Source: an uncultured Clostridium sp. | Lineage (GTDB): Bacteria; Bacillota; Clostridia; Lachnospirales; Lachnospiraceae | Direction: 5' to 3' | Length of the DNA: 7,885 nt | Assembly: GCA_937902905.1 (NCBI GenBank) | Contig: CALELW010000065.1 | Coordinates: forward strand, 1 to 7,885 | Shown here: positions 1 to 5,317 of the stretch, piece after piece | Numbering within the stretch: position 1 is the first letter of the stretch | Layout: every line of letters begins with the position of its first letter | The notes under the pieces: model-generated | What the model was told of the DNA's origin: nothing | Seen by the model: only the letters and a program-made list of their open reading frames with translations | Databases searched by the model: none | Translations under genes and position numbers: made by a program

Positions 1-614
1 AAAAAGAGGACTGCAAAGTCATTGTAAACGGTGCCGGTTCCGCAGGAATCGCTATCACAAAACTTTTACTCCGCTATGGATTTAAAGATGTGACACTCTG
101 CGATAAATCCGGAATTTTAAGTAAAAACAGCAAAGACTTAAACTGGATGCAGAAAGAAATGATGGAAGTTACCAATTTGTCCGGCAAAGAGGGTAGTCTT
201 GCCGATGCTTTTGTCGGTGCTGACATTTTCGTAGGCGTTTCCGCTCCGGGAATCGTAACAGAGGAAATGGTTGCCTCGATGAACCGCGACGGTATTTTGT
301 TTGCCATGGCAAATCCGGTGCCGGAAATCATGCCGGACCTTGCAAAAAAAGCCGGTGCAAAAGTTGTCGGAACCGGACGTTCCGATTTCCCAAACCAGGT
401 CAACAACGTAGTTGCTTTCCCCGGTATTTTCAAAGGTGCCTTAGAGGGACGTGCCACACAGATTACGGAAGAAATGAAATTAGCAGCCGCTCTTGCGATT
501 GCATCTTTAGTACCGGAAGATGAGTTAAACGAAGATAACATTATGCCGGAAGCTTTTGACCCACGCGTTGCAGACGTTGTAAGTGCCGCCGTAAAAGCAC
601 ATATTGCAGACTAA
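1..614 (+). CDS. Malic enzyme (malate dehydrogenase, oxaloacetate-decarboxylating), C-terminal part; 5' end outside window
   Basis: Cytoplasmic enzyme that oxidatively decarboxylates malate to pyruvate and CO2 with NAD(P)+. The reading frame is open from base 3 to the TAA at 612-614, giving 203 residues; whole enzymes of the short bacterial type are roughly 380-400 residues, so about the C-terminal half is visible. Residues 6-18 of the visible part (VIVNGAGSAGIAI) are the Rossmann GxGxxG loop, and LCDKSG follows at the end of beta-2, where the Asp suits NAD binding. Further on are the family motifs ANPVPEI and GRSDFPNQVNNVVAFPGIF, close to malic-enzyme consensus. The GTG at 90 is an internal codon, not the start, because the Rossmann motif lies upstream of it. 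The radical SAM gene begins 2 nt after the stop, so they are very likely co-transcribed. Choice of NAD or NADP cannot be settled from this fragment. Confidence 0.94.
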   Translation, partial: KEDCKVIVNGAGSAGIAITKLLLRYGFKDVTLCDKSGILSKNSKDLNWMQKEMMEVTNLSGKEGSLADAFVGADIFVGVSAPGIVTEEMVASMNRDGILFAMANPVPEIMPDLAKKAGAKVVGTGRSDFPNQVNNVVAFPGIFKGALEGRATQITEEMKLAAALAIASLVPEDELNEDNIMPEAFDPRVADVVSAAVKAHIAD

Positions 615-616
615 TC

Positions 617-1546
617 ATGGAAAAATGGGGCGATAAACCGTACCACTCTCTGGATTACGAGAACAAAAAACGTTTTGGTGAAAAAGTATATAAGATTTCT
701 CTGGCCGGTGGAACCACCTGCCCAAACCGCGATGGCACGCTTGGTACAAGAGGCTGCTGTTTTTGCAGCGGCAGTGGTTCAGGTGATTTTGCCGCCACCG
801 AAGGAAGTATTACCGAGCAGATAGAGGAAGCCATTGCCCGTGTTTCCCGTTACAAAAATGCAGGGCATCATTTTACCGCTTACTTCCAATCTTTCACCGC
901 CACATACGCACCGGTTGAAACTTTGCGGGCGGCGTGGGAGGAAGCAATGGCACATGAATCGGTTGTCACGCTTGCAATTGCAACGAGACCGGACTGTTTA
1001 GGAGATGATATTCTCTCCCTGTTGTCCGACTGCCGTAAAAAAATGCCGGTGACCGTTGAACTCGGTTTACAGACTATTCATCCGGATACCATCCGTTACA
1101 TCCGGCGGGGTTATCCCAACTCCGTATACGAAACGGCAGTAAAAAACCTGAAAAATATCGGTGTGGATGTTGTAACTCACGTAATTGCCGGTTTGCCGGT
1201 TGAAACAAAAGAAAACTTTCTCGATACGGTAAGATATGTTGCTGATATGGGAAGTGACGGCATAAAGCTCCAGCTTTTGCACGTACTGAAAGGAACCGAC
1301 TTAGCGTTGGATTATAAAAAGCAATTGTTCCAGACGCTGACTCTGGAAGAATATTTAAACTACATTACCGATGCACTTTCGATTCTTCCACCGGATATGG
1401 TGATACACCGTGTGACCGGTGATGGACCAAAGGACTTATTAATTGCTCCTCTGTGGAGTGCCAACAAGCGAATGGTTTTAAACTCCCTGCATCAGAAAAT
1501 GAAGCAGGAACACATTTTTCAGGGAAAATTTTACCACGGGAAATAA
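617..1546 (+). CDS. TIGR01212 family radical SAM protein (YhcC/YtqA type)
   Basis: A 309-residue radical SAM enzyme, the same length as E. coli YhcC as I recall it. Radical SAM enzymes use a [4Fe-4S] cluster to cleave S-adenosylmethionine. The likely cluster cysteines are C35, C47 and C50 in TCPNRDGT...GCCFC; the wide first spacing is typical of this Elp3-related family and differs from classical CxxxCxxC. Other family blocks are ELGLQT (148-153), THVIAGLPVET (187-197), GIKLQLLHVLKGT (215-227) and the C-terminal VTGDGPKDLLIAPLW (266-280). The B. subtilis homologue ytqA lies beside ytqB, a tRNA wobble-uridine methyltransferase gene (mnmM), which suggests a tRNA-modification link, but no ytqB-like gene is next to it here and the substrate is not determinable from sequence. 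The ATG lies 2 nt after the malic enzyme stop and lacks a clear Shine-Dalgarno, so translation probably depends on coupling. Downstream DUF4364 belongs to the same operon. Confidence 0.93.
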   Translation: MEKWGDKPYHSLDYENKKRFGEKVYKISLAGGTTCPNRDGTLGTRGCCFCSGSGSGDFAATEGSITEQIEEAIARVSRYKNAGHHFTAYFQSFTATYAPVETLRAAWEEAMAHESVVTLAIATRPDCLGDDILSLLSDCRKKMPVTVELGLQTIHPDTIRYIRRGYPNSVYETAVKNLKNIGVDVVTHVIAGLPVETKENFLDTVRYVADMGSDGIKLQLLHVLKGTDLALDYKKQLFQTLTLEEYLNYITDALSILPPDMVIHRVTGDGPKDLLIAPLWSANKRMVLNSLHQKMKQEHIFQGKFYHGK

Positions 1547-1551
1547 GGAGG
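1545..1551 (+). promoter_or_regulatory. Ribosome binding site overlapping a stop codon (DUF4364 gene)
   Basis: A perfect AAGGAGG begins inside the TAA stop (1544-1546) of the radical SAM gene and sits 8 nt before the ATG at 1560. Ribosomes ending the upstream gene stop on this site, so the two genes are likely translationally linked. It fixes 1560 as the start. Confidence 0.85.
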
Positions 1552-1559
1552 AATTTGCT

Positions 1560-2078
1560 ATGCCAAATGGCTCAATTACGATTTATAAACTAATCATTTT
1601 ATATACACTAAGTAAAGTAGATTCTCCACTGCCGCCCGGCGTGATTTCCGATTACATCACAGACCGCGGCTACACAAATTATTTTAATTTGCAGAATGCT
1701 TTTGGGGAATTATTGGAGGCGGATTTAATCAAAGAGGACAGCACCTATCATTTAACGTACTACACGCTGACCGAAGCGGGTGCCGAAACTCTGGAGTTGT
1801 TTGGTGCTCCTTTATCAAGAGAAATCCGGGATGAAATCAATCATTACTTAGAAGAACACAAATTTGAAATCATTGATGATACATCTTTAGTGAGTGATTA
1901 CCATGCAACAAACGATGGCACTTATCTCGCCACCTGTACACTGCGCGACGGCAATCATGTTCTTATGCAGCTGTCTTTGGACGTTGCCACCGAAGCAGAT
2001 GCTATCAAAGTATGTGAAAACTGGCAGTCGAAAAGTGATATCCTTTATCAGACTGCCATGCAAAATCTTCTTTCTTAA
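1560..2078 (+). CDS. DUF4364 family protein, predicted winged-helix protein
   Basis: A 172-residue cytoplasmic protein that I recognise as DUF4364. No signal peptide or membrane segment is visible. Residues 1-80 read like a winged helix: helices around YKLIILYTLSKV (9-20) and PPGVISDYI (25-33), a helix NLQNAFGELLEADLI (43-57), then a beta wing YHLTYYTLTEAGAETLELF (63-81), similar to PadR/MarR-like folds. Residues 85-172 form an alpha/beta C-terminal part of unknown role, with strands around TYLATCTLRDG and VLMQLSLDVA. DNA binding is inferred from fold only; no target is known to me. It is the last gene of the malic enzyme-radical SAM operon and converges with the lytic transglycosylase gene, the two stop codons being 21 nt apart. 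Confidence 0.85.
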   Translation: MPNGSITIYKLIILYTLSKVDSPLPPGVISDYITDRGYTNYFNLQNAFGELLEADLIKEDSTYHLTYYTLTEAGAETLELFGAPLSREIRDEINHYLEEHKFEIIDDTSLVSDYHATNDGTYLATCTLRDGNHVLMQLSLDVATEADAIKVCENWQSKSDILYQTAMQNLLS

Positions 2079-2087
2079 CTTGTATGA

Positions 2088-2120
2088 GGGAGTGCCGCAT
2101 CAACCGACGCCGGTGCTCCC
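2088..2120 (+). terminator. Possible terminator hairpin of the malic enzyme-DUF4364 operon
   Basis: GGGAGTGCCG (2088-2097) can pair over all 10 positions with CGGTGCTCCC (2111-2120) in the plus-strand RNA, counting two G-U wobbles, with a 13-nt loop. It starts 9 nt after the DUF4364 stop. What follows (CATTTCTAAAT) is only mildly T-rich, so it is not a textbook intrinsic terminator. In the minus-strand RNA the wobble pairs become C-A mismatches, so the fold favours the plus direction. The right part lies inside the 3' end of the convergent transglycosylase gene. Confidence 0.4.
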
Positions 2121-2975
2121 CATTTCTAAATATTTCAAATAAGCACCATATGTCATCGTAACCGCATTATCACCGGTTCCAACTGCTACGGTTACTTTTT
2201 CAAAATCCGAAGCCGTTGCTTTTGTAGAAGCCGTATCAACCGACTGTGACGTTGTTTTCTTCTCTTCTACACCAGTAGAAGCACCACTTCCCTCATAAGC
2301 ATCGGAAGTAGTTGAAACCTTACGGTTTGGAACAGTAACTCCCTCTTGCATAAATTTCTTTATCTTCTTCACATAATTTGTTGTCTCTTTATACGGTGGC
2401 ACACCGCCGTACTTTTTCACCGCACCGCTGCCTGCATTATATGCGGCTGCCGCTAATGTGTAATCACCGTTAAATTTCTTCAAATGCGCTTTCAGAAGTT
2501 TTGCCGCTCCCATAATATTCTGCTCAGCATCAAACGGATCCTTAATTCCTAACCCCTTCTGTTCTTCCGGCATCACCTGCATAATTCCCTGTGCTCCGGC
2601 AGAGGAAACACACTTTGTGTTAAAATCTGATTCAGCCTTTGCCACGGCAACTAAGAAATCATAGGAAATATCATATTTTTTTGCCGCCCGCTCAAAGATA
2701 CTTTTTAACGTCGTGCTTCCTGTACTCTCAGAAGAATCATTCGACGTTTTGCTTGTCTTTGATGCTGACGATGTTTTTTCTGTGGTCTTTGCTGCCGTCT
2801 TTTTTACCGATGCACTTTTTGTATTTTCTTCAGAAGCCGCAGCATACAACGCATTTTCCTTTTCTAACACTTTCTGAAACGGAGTAATGGATGTCTTTGT
2901 ATGCGAAGCGGACAGCGATACACCTGCTGTCTGATTGGTTCGATTTGTAATATCCTGAACATACATCGCCGACAT
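2100..2975 (-). CDS. Lytic transglycosylase, SLT domain, no Sec signal peptide (possible flagellar type III export)
   Basis: A 291-residue protein with an SLT (Slt70-like) domain at about 90-212, which cleaves the MurNAc-GlcNAc bond of peptidoglycan. Family marks are the catalytic Glu E115 in VAKAESDFN, GAQGIMQVMP (127-136) and AAAYNAGSGAVKKYGG (176-191). The N-terminus (1-50) is polar and has no hydrophobic signal or lipobox. Residues 52-90 are a Lys/Ser/Thr-rich low-complexity linker. After the SLT domain, a Ser/Thr-rich stretch leads to a short C-terminal block (FEKVTVAVGTG...MTYGAYLKYLEM, about 258-285) that I do not recognise. FQKVL at 33-37 fits the FxxxPhi gate-recognition motif of early flagellar type III substrates, which together with the missing Sec signal suggests a FlgJ- or CwlQ-like role. 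That role is inference. The start is set by AAAGGAG 7 nt upstream; a second Met at residue 4 is less well placed. It has its own promoter at 3015-3043. Confidence 0.92.
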   Translation of the reverse strand: MSAMYVQDITNRTNQTAGVSLSASHTKTSITPFQKVLEKENALYAAASEENTKSASVKKTAAKTTEKTSSASKTSKTSNDSSESTGSTTLKSIFERAAKKYDISYDFLVAVAKAESDFNTKCVSSAGAQGIMQVMPEEQKGLGIKDPFDAEQNIMGAAKLLKAHLKKFNGDYTLAAAAYNAGSGAVKKYGGVPPYKETTNYVKKIKKFMQEGVTVPNRKVSTTSDAYEGSGASTGVEEKKTTSQSVDTASTKATASDFEKVTVAVGTGDNAVTMTYGAYLKYLEMGSTGVG

Positions 2976-2982
2976 CTTATTT

Positions 2983-2989
2983 CTCCTTT
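2983..2989 (-). promoter_or_regulatory. Ribosome binding site of the lytic transglycosylase gene
   Basis: Read on the minus strand this is AAAGGAG, 7 nt before the ATG at 2975. The spacing supports this Met rather than the internal Met three codons later, which matters for judging the N-terminal export signal. Confidence 0.8.
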
Positions 2990-3014
2990 CACAAAAATCT
3001 CCAAACCTAGTTTC

Positions 3015-3043
3015 ATTATACCGAAAGTTATTTTAAAAAGCAA
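3015..3043 (-). promoter_or_regulatory. Sigma-A-like promoter for the lytic transglycosylase gene
   Basis: On the minus strand, TTGCTT (3043-3038) and a perfect TATAAT (3020-3015) are separated by exactly 17 nt, giving a leader of about 33 nt before the ATG at 2975. It sits in the 75-nt gap after the aminotransferase stop, where I see no terminator hairpin, so read-through from the upstream genes is also possible. It does not look like a sigma-28 (flagellar) promoter. Confidence 0.65.
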
Positions 3044-3050
3044 GACAAGC

Positions 3051-4268
3051 CTAGCGGTATTTTTCCAAAAATTCATCCATCTTTTTCATGGATTCCGTAA
3101 GAACGGATACCTCCGGCAGATAGACAATACGGAAATGATCCGGATTTGCCCAGTTAAAGCCACCGCCATGTACCAAAAGTACATGTTTTTCACGTAGAAA
3201 GTCTAATACAAACTGCTCATCATTTTGAATTCCAAAACGCTTTGCATCAATGCGTGGGAAGATATAAAAGGCTGCTTCCGGATGAACAACCGACAAACCA
3301 TCCACACCATCAATCGCCTCACAGATGCATTTTCGCTGCTCATACAATCTGCCCCCCGGCAATAAAAGCGGATCAACATCCGGTTTGTTTTTCAGTGCCG
3401 GTGCCACCACGTGCTGCGCTAACACATTGGCACACAAACGCATGGACGAAAGCATGTTAATTCCTTCTATGTAGCCTTTGCCCTTTGACAAGTCTCCACT
3501 GAGCACCATCCAGCCGCTGCGGAATCCCGCTATGCAGTCTGATTTGGAAAGGCCATTAAACGTCACAACAAACAAGTCCGGTGCCAAAGACGCAATCGAT
3601 GTATGCGTTTTCCCATCAAAAACAAGTCTGTCATAAATCTCATCCGCAAACAAAATCAGTTCATGGCGTCTTGCCAGCTCCACAATCTGCTCTAACACTT
3701 CTTTTGGATACAAAGCACCTGTCGGGTTATTCGGGTTAATAATGACAATTCCCTTGGTTCTGGAATTGATTTTTTTCTCCATATCCGCAATATCCGGGTA
3801 CCAGTTGGATTTCTCATCACAGATATAATGAACCGGCGTTCCTCCTGCCAGTTTTGCCGCAGCTGTCCACAATGGATAATCCGGTGCCGGAATCAAAATT
3901 TCGTCGCCATCATTTAACAATCCCTGCATCGCAAGGGAAATCATTTCACTGACTCCGTTTCCGATGTAAATGTGATTCATTTCCAAATTCGGCAGTCCCT
4001 TTGACTGGTGATAATCTAAAATTGCTTCACGCGCCTCAACAATACCATTGGACTCACTATACCCCTGACTCATCGGGTCATCCAATGCATCGCGAATGGC
4101 GTCCAAAATCCACGAAGGTGCCTGAAAGCCAAACGGTGCCGGGTTTCCTATATTTAACTGGAGAATCTCCATGCCCTGGCGTTTCATCTCATTTGCCGCA
4201 TCCAGAACAGGTCCTCTCACATCGTAACATACTCCATGTAATTTATCTGATTTTGCAAAGGTTCTCAT
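3051..4268 (-). CDS. alaA: Alanine aminotransferase, AlaA type (class I/II PLP-dependent)
   Basis: A 405-residue cytoplasmic aminotransferase that, compared with my memory of the E. coli AlaA (YfbQ) sequence, aligns end to end, from the N-terminal KLHGVCYDVRGPVL and LQLNIGNPAPFGF onward. AlaA makes alanine from pyruvate with glutamate as amino donor. Visible PLP-site residues are Y131 in APDYPLW, N181 in NPNNPTG, D209 and Y212 in FADEIYD, the Schiff-base lysine K242 in FNGLSK, R250 in AGFRSGW, and R380 in HFRIVYLP, which binds the substrate carboxylate. The residues just after K242 read SDCI where E. coli has TYRV, a local deviation. The start codon overlaps the CPBP gene stop as ATGA, and collinearity with AlaA supports this start. 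A related substrate such as valine or another transaminase role cannot be ruled out, but AlaA is by far the best match. Confidence 0.93.
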   Translation of the reverse strand: MRTFAKSDKLHGVCYDVRGPVLDAANEMKRQGMEILQLNIGNPAPFGFQAPSWILDAIRDALDDPMSQGYSESNGIVEAREAILDYHQSKGLPNLEMNHIYIGNGVSEMISLAMQGLLNDGDEILIPAPDYPLWTAAAKLAGGTPVHYICDEKSNWYPDIADMEKKINSRTKGIVIINPNNPTGALYPKEVLEQIVELARRHELILFADEIYDRLVFDGKTHTSIASLAPDLFVVTFNGLSKSDCIAGFRSGWMVLSGDLSKGKGYIEGINMLSSMRLCANVLAQHVVAPALKNKPDVDPLLLPGGRLYEQRKCICEAIDGVDGLSVVHPEAAFYIFPRIDAKRFGIQNDEQFVLDFLREKHVLLVHGGGFNWANPDHFRIVYLPEVSVLTESMKKMDEFLEKYR

Positions 4269-5107
4269 CCTTCCACATCTCCATTCCTTTTTCTAATTTC
4301 ATCATATCGGTTCGGCAGCCGGTGCAGCGAATAAATACTTGCCGCCACAACCACAATGCAAAGCACATAAAAAATTACATACCAGATGGAAGCAATCCGG
4401 ATTTGCCGGTAGGCAAACCACTGTCCGATTCCACTGATTAGATAAGAGCTTAAATTAAATGCCATATGCATAAGGGTGCTTCCCCAGATACTCTGTGTTT
4501 TTTCAAAGATGTATGCCAAAATAATACCAAAGGCAGCCGCATACAATCCCTGAACAATATTTTTATGGTATATACCAAAAATCAGTGCCGAAACAAGTGC
4601 TGACACATCAACCGGAAAACAAGTTCTAAGTCCGCCATAAATCACGCCACGGAACAATAATTCCTCCGCAATCGGTCCCACGACAACGACAAGAAGCAGC
4701 ACAGCAAACGGAGAGCCGTTTTTCAAGCTTAAAATTTCACTCACATTGTCATAGGAAGCAAATATGTCTGGCAGAAGATACCGCAGGAATCCAACGGTGA
4801 TGCCAATCGCATACTGCCCAAACAGTCCAATTGCCGTCAATCCGGCGATGCGTTTTACCGTAAACAGCGGACGGTAATCCGGTCTGTAATGCCATTTATT
4901 TTCCCGCACGGCATACCAAAAGCCAAATACAAACAGAACAACCAATTTCAAAATAAAATTTGCTATAATCTGCACTTGAATTTGTTCCTGCTTTGTCATG
5001 CCTTTATGTAACGCAAGTCCAAACAAGGCACGAAACAACACTTCCAAGCCGTAGCAGACAAGGAGGGCAAGCAGCGTCCAGCCAATTGTCTTTATTATTT
5101 TTTTCAA
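4265..5107 (-). CDS. CPBP family intramembrane glutamic endopeptidase (CAAX protease/Abi family)
   Basis: A 280-residue polytopic membrane protein with about seven or eight hydrophobic segments (roughly 8-30, 48-66, 86-112, 133-147, 168-181, 185-200, 206-226, 240-260). All three family motifs are intact: EExxxR at 148-153 (EELLFR), FxxxH at 177-181 (FGIYH) and HxxxN at 214-218 (HMAFN). In the family these form the membrane-embedded active site of CAAX-type proteases; bacterial members act in roles such as peptide maturation, self-immunity or regulation, and the substrate here is unknown. The start is a TTG at 5107: the in-frame TAA at 5125-5123 leaves no ATG or GTG upstream, and the next Met is residue 38, past the first membrane segment. 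AAGGGGG lies 10 nt upstream. The stop overlaps the alaA start (ATGA), so the two are translationally coupled. A strong promoter lies at 5170-5198. Confidence 0.92.
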   Translation of the reverse strand: MKKIIKTIGWTLLALLVCYGLEVLFRALFGLALHKGMTKQEQIQVQIIANFILKLVVLFVFGFWYAVRENKWHYRPDYRPLFTVKRIAGLTAIGLFGQYAIGITVGFLRYLLPDIFASYDNVSEILSLKNGSPFAVLLLVVVVGPIAEELLFRGVIYGGLRTCFPVDVSALVSALIFGIYHKNIVQGLYAAAFGIILAYIFEKTQSIWGSTLMHMAFNLSSYLISGIGQWFAYRQIRIASIWYVIFYVLCIVVVAASIYSLHRLPNRYDEIRKRNGDVEG

Positions 5108-5117
5108 ACTGCCATAT

Positions 5118-5124
5118 CCCCCTT
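5118..5124 (-). promoter_or_regulatory. Ribosome binding site for the TTG start of the CPBP gene
   Basis: On the minus strand AAGGGGG ends 10 nt before the TTG at 5107. An ATG at 5115-5113 lies only 2 nt after it, which is too close for normal initiation, and that frame stops after three codons (ATG GCA GTT TGA), the TGA overlapping the TTG. The layout favours TTG initiation. Confidence 0.6.
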
Positions 5125-5169
5125 AAACTAATTTACCGTTTGTTTCTATATCTAACGGCATTGATATTC

Positions 5170-5198
5170 ATTTTACCACGCCACCTCCAATCGGTCAA
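5170..5198 (-). promoter_or_regulatory. Strong sigma-A promoter for the CPBP-alaA operon
   Basis: On the minus strand, TTGACC (5198-5193) and TAAAAT (5175-5170) are 17 nt apart, with a TGn extended -10 (TGG directly before TAAAAT). Both boxes match five of six consensus bases. The predicted start near 5163 gives a leader of about 55 nt. Confidence 0.8.
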
Positions 5199-5205
5199 TT
5201 TTCTA

Positions 5206-5234
5206 TTGCTAATTTTCTTTGTAAATGATAGTAT
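5206..5234 (+). promoter_or_regulatory. Putative sigma-A promoter for argH
   Basis: TTGCTA (5206-5211) and TAGTAT (5229-5234) are separated by 17 nt, with TGA before the -10 giving an extended -10. Each box matches four of six consensus bases. The predicted start near 5241 gives a leader of about 77 nt. It lies back to back with the CPBP promoter, 7 bp separating the -35 boxes. Confidence 0.55.
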
Positions 5235-5239
5235 GTTTA

Positions 5240-5276
5240 TGATGCTGTGGGAGAGCATCTTTTGGATACAGCATTA
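5240..5276 (+). other. argH leader element with two mutually exclusive stem-loops
   Basis: GATGCT (5241-5246) pairs with AGCATC (5254-5259) across a 7-nt loop, followed by TTTT (5260-5263). The overlapping segment ATGCTGT (5242-5248) is also a perfect complement of ACAGCAT (5268-5274), extendable to 9 bp with one G-U pair. The folds exclude each other because both use 5242-5246. This could be a small attenuator or only a 5'-end stabilising hairpin. No known riboswitch, T-box or PyrR/TRAP-type leader is recognisable. Confidence 0.35.
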
Positions 5277-5283
5277 AATAACC

Positions 5284-5298
5284 GCCTGCTTATCAGGC
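5284..5298 (+). other. Small hairpin before the argH ribosome binding site
   Basis: GCCTG (5284-5288) and CAGGC (5294-5298) form a perfect 5-bp stem with a CTTAT loop, ending 8 nt before the GGAGG at 5307-5311 that serves argH (6 nt from its ATG). It may hold the ribosome binding site open, but a stem this short could be chance. Confidence 0.3.
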
Positions 5299-5317
5299 TT
5301 AAGAATGGAGGATACTT

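Noticed and set aside
74..541. 155-codon open frame on the minus strand
   Set aside because: It is antisense to the malic enzyme, whose motifs are unmistakable; no SD and no recognisable protein.
2040..2100. Terminator for the transglycosylase gene on the minus strand
   Set aside because: The 2088-2120 hairpin has two mismatches in that direction and no T-tract follows; no other hairpin is seen.
5158..5172. Possible ArgR box (TTGATATTCATT) near argH
   Set aside because: Only one half resembles the TGAAT/ATTCA palindrome, and it lies at the start site of the opposite promoter, well upstream of the argH promoter.
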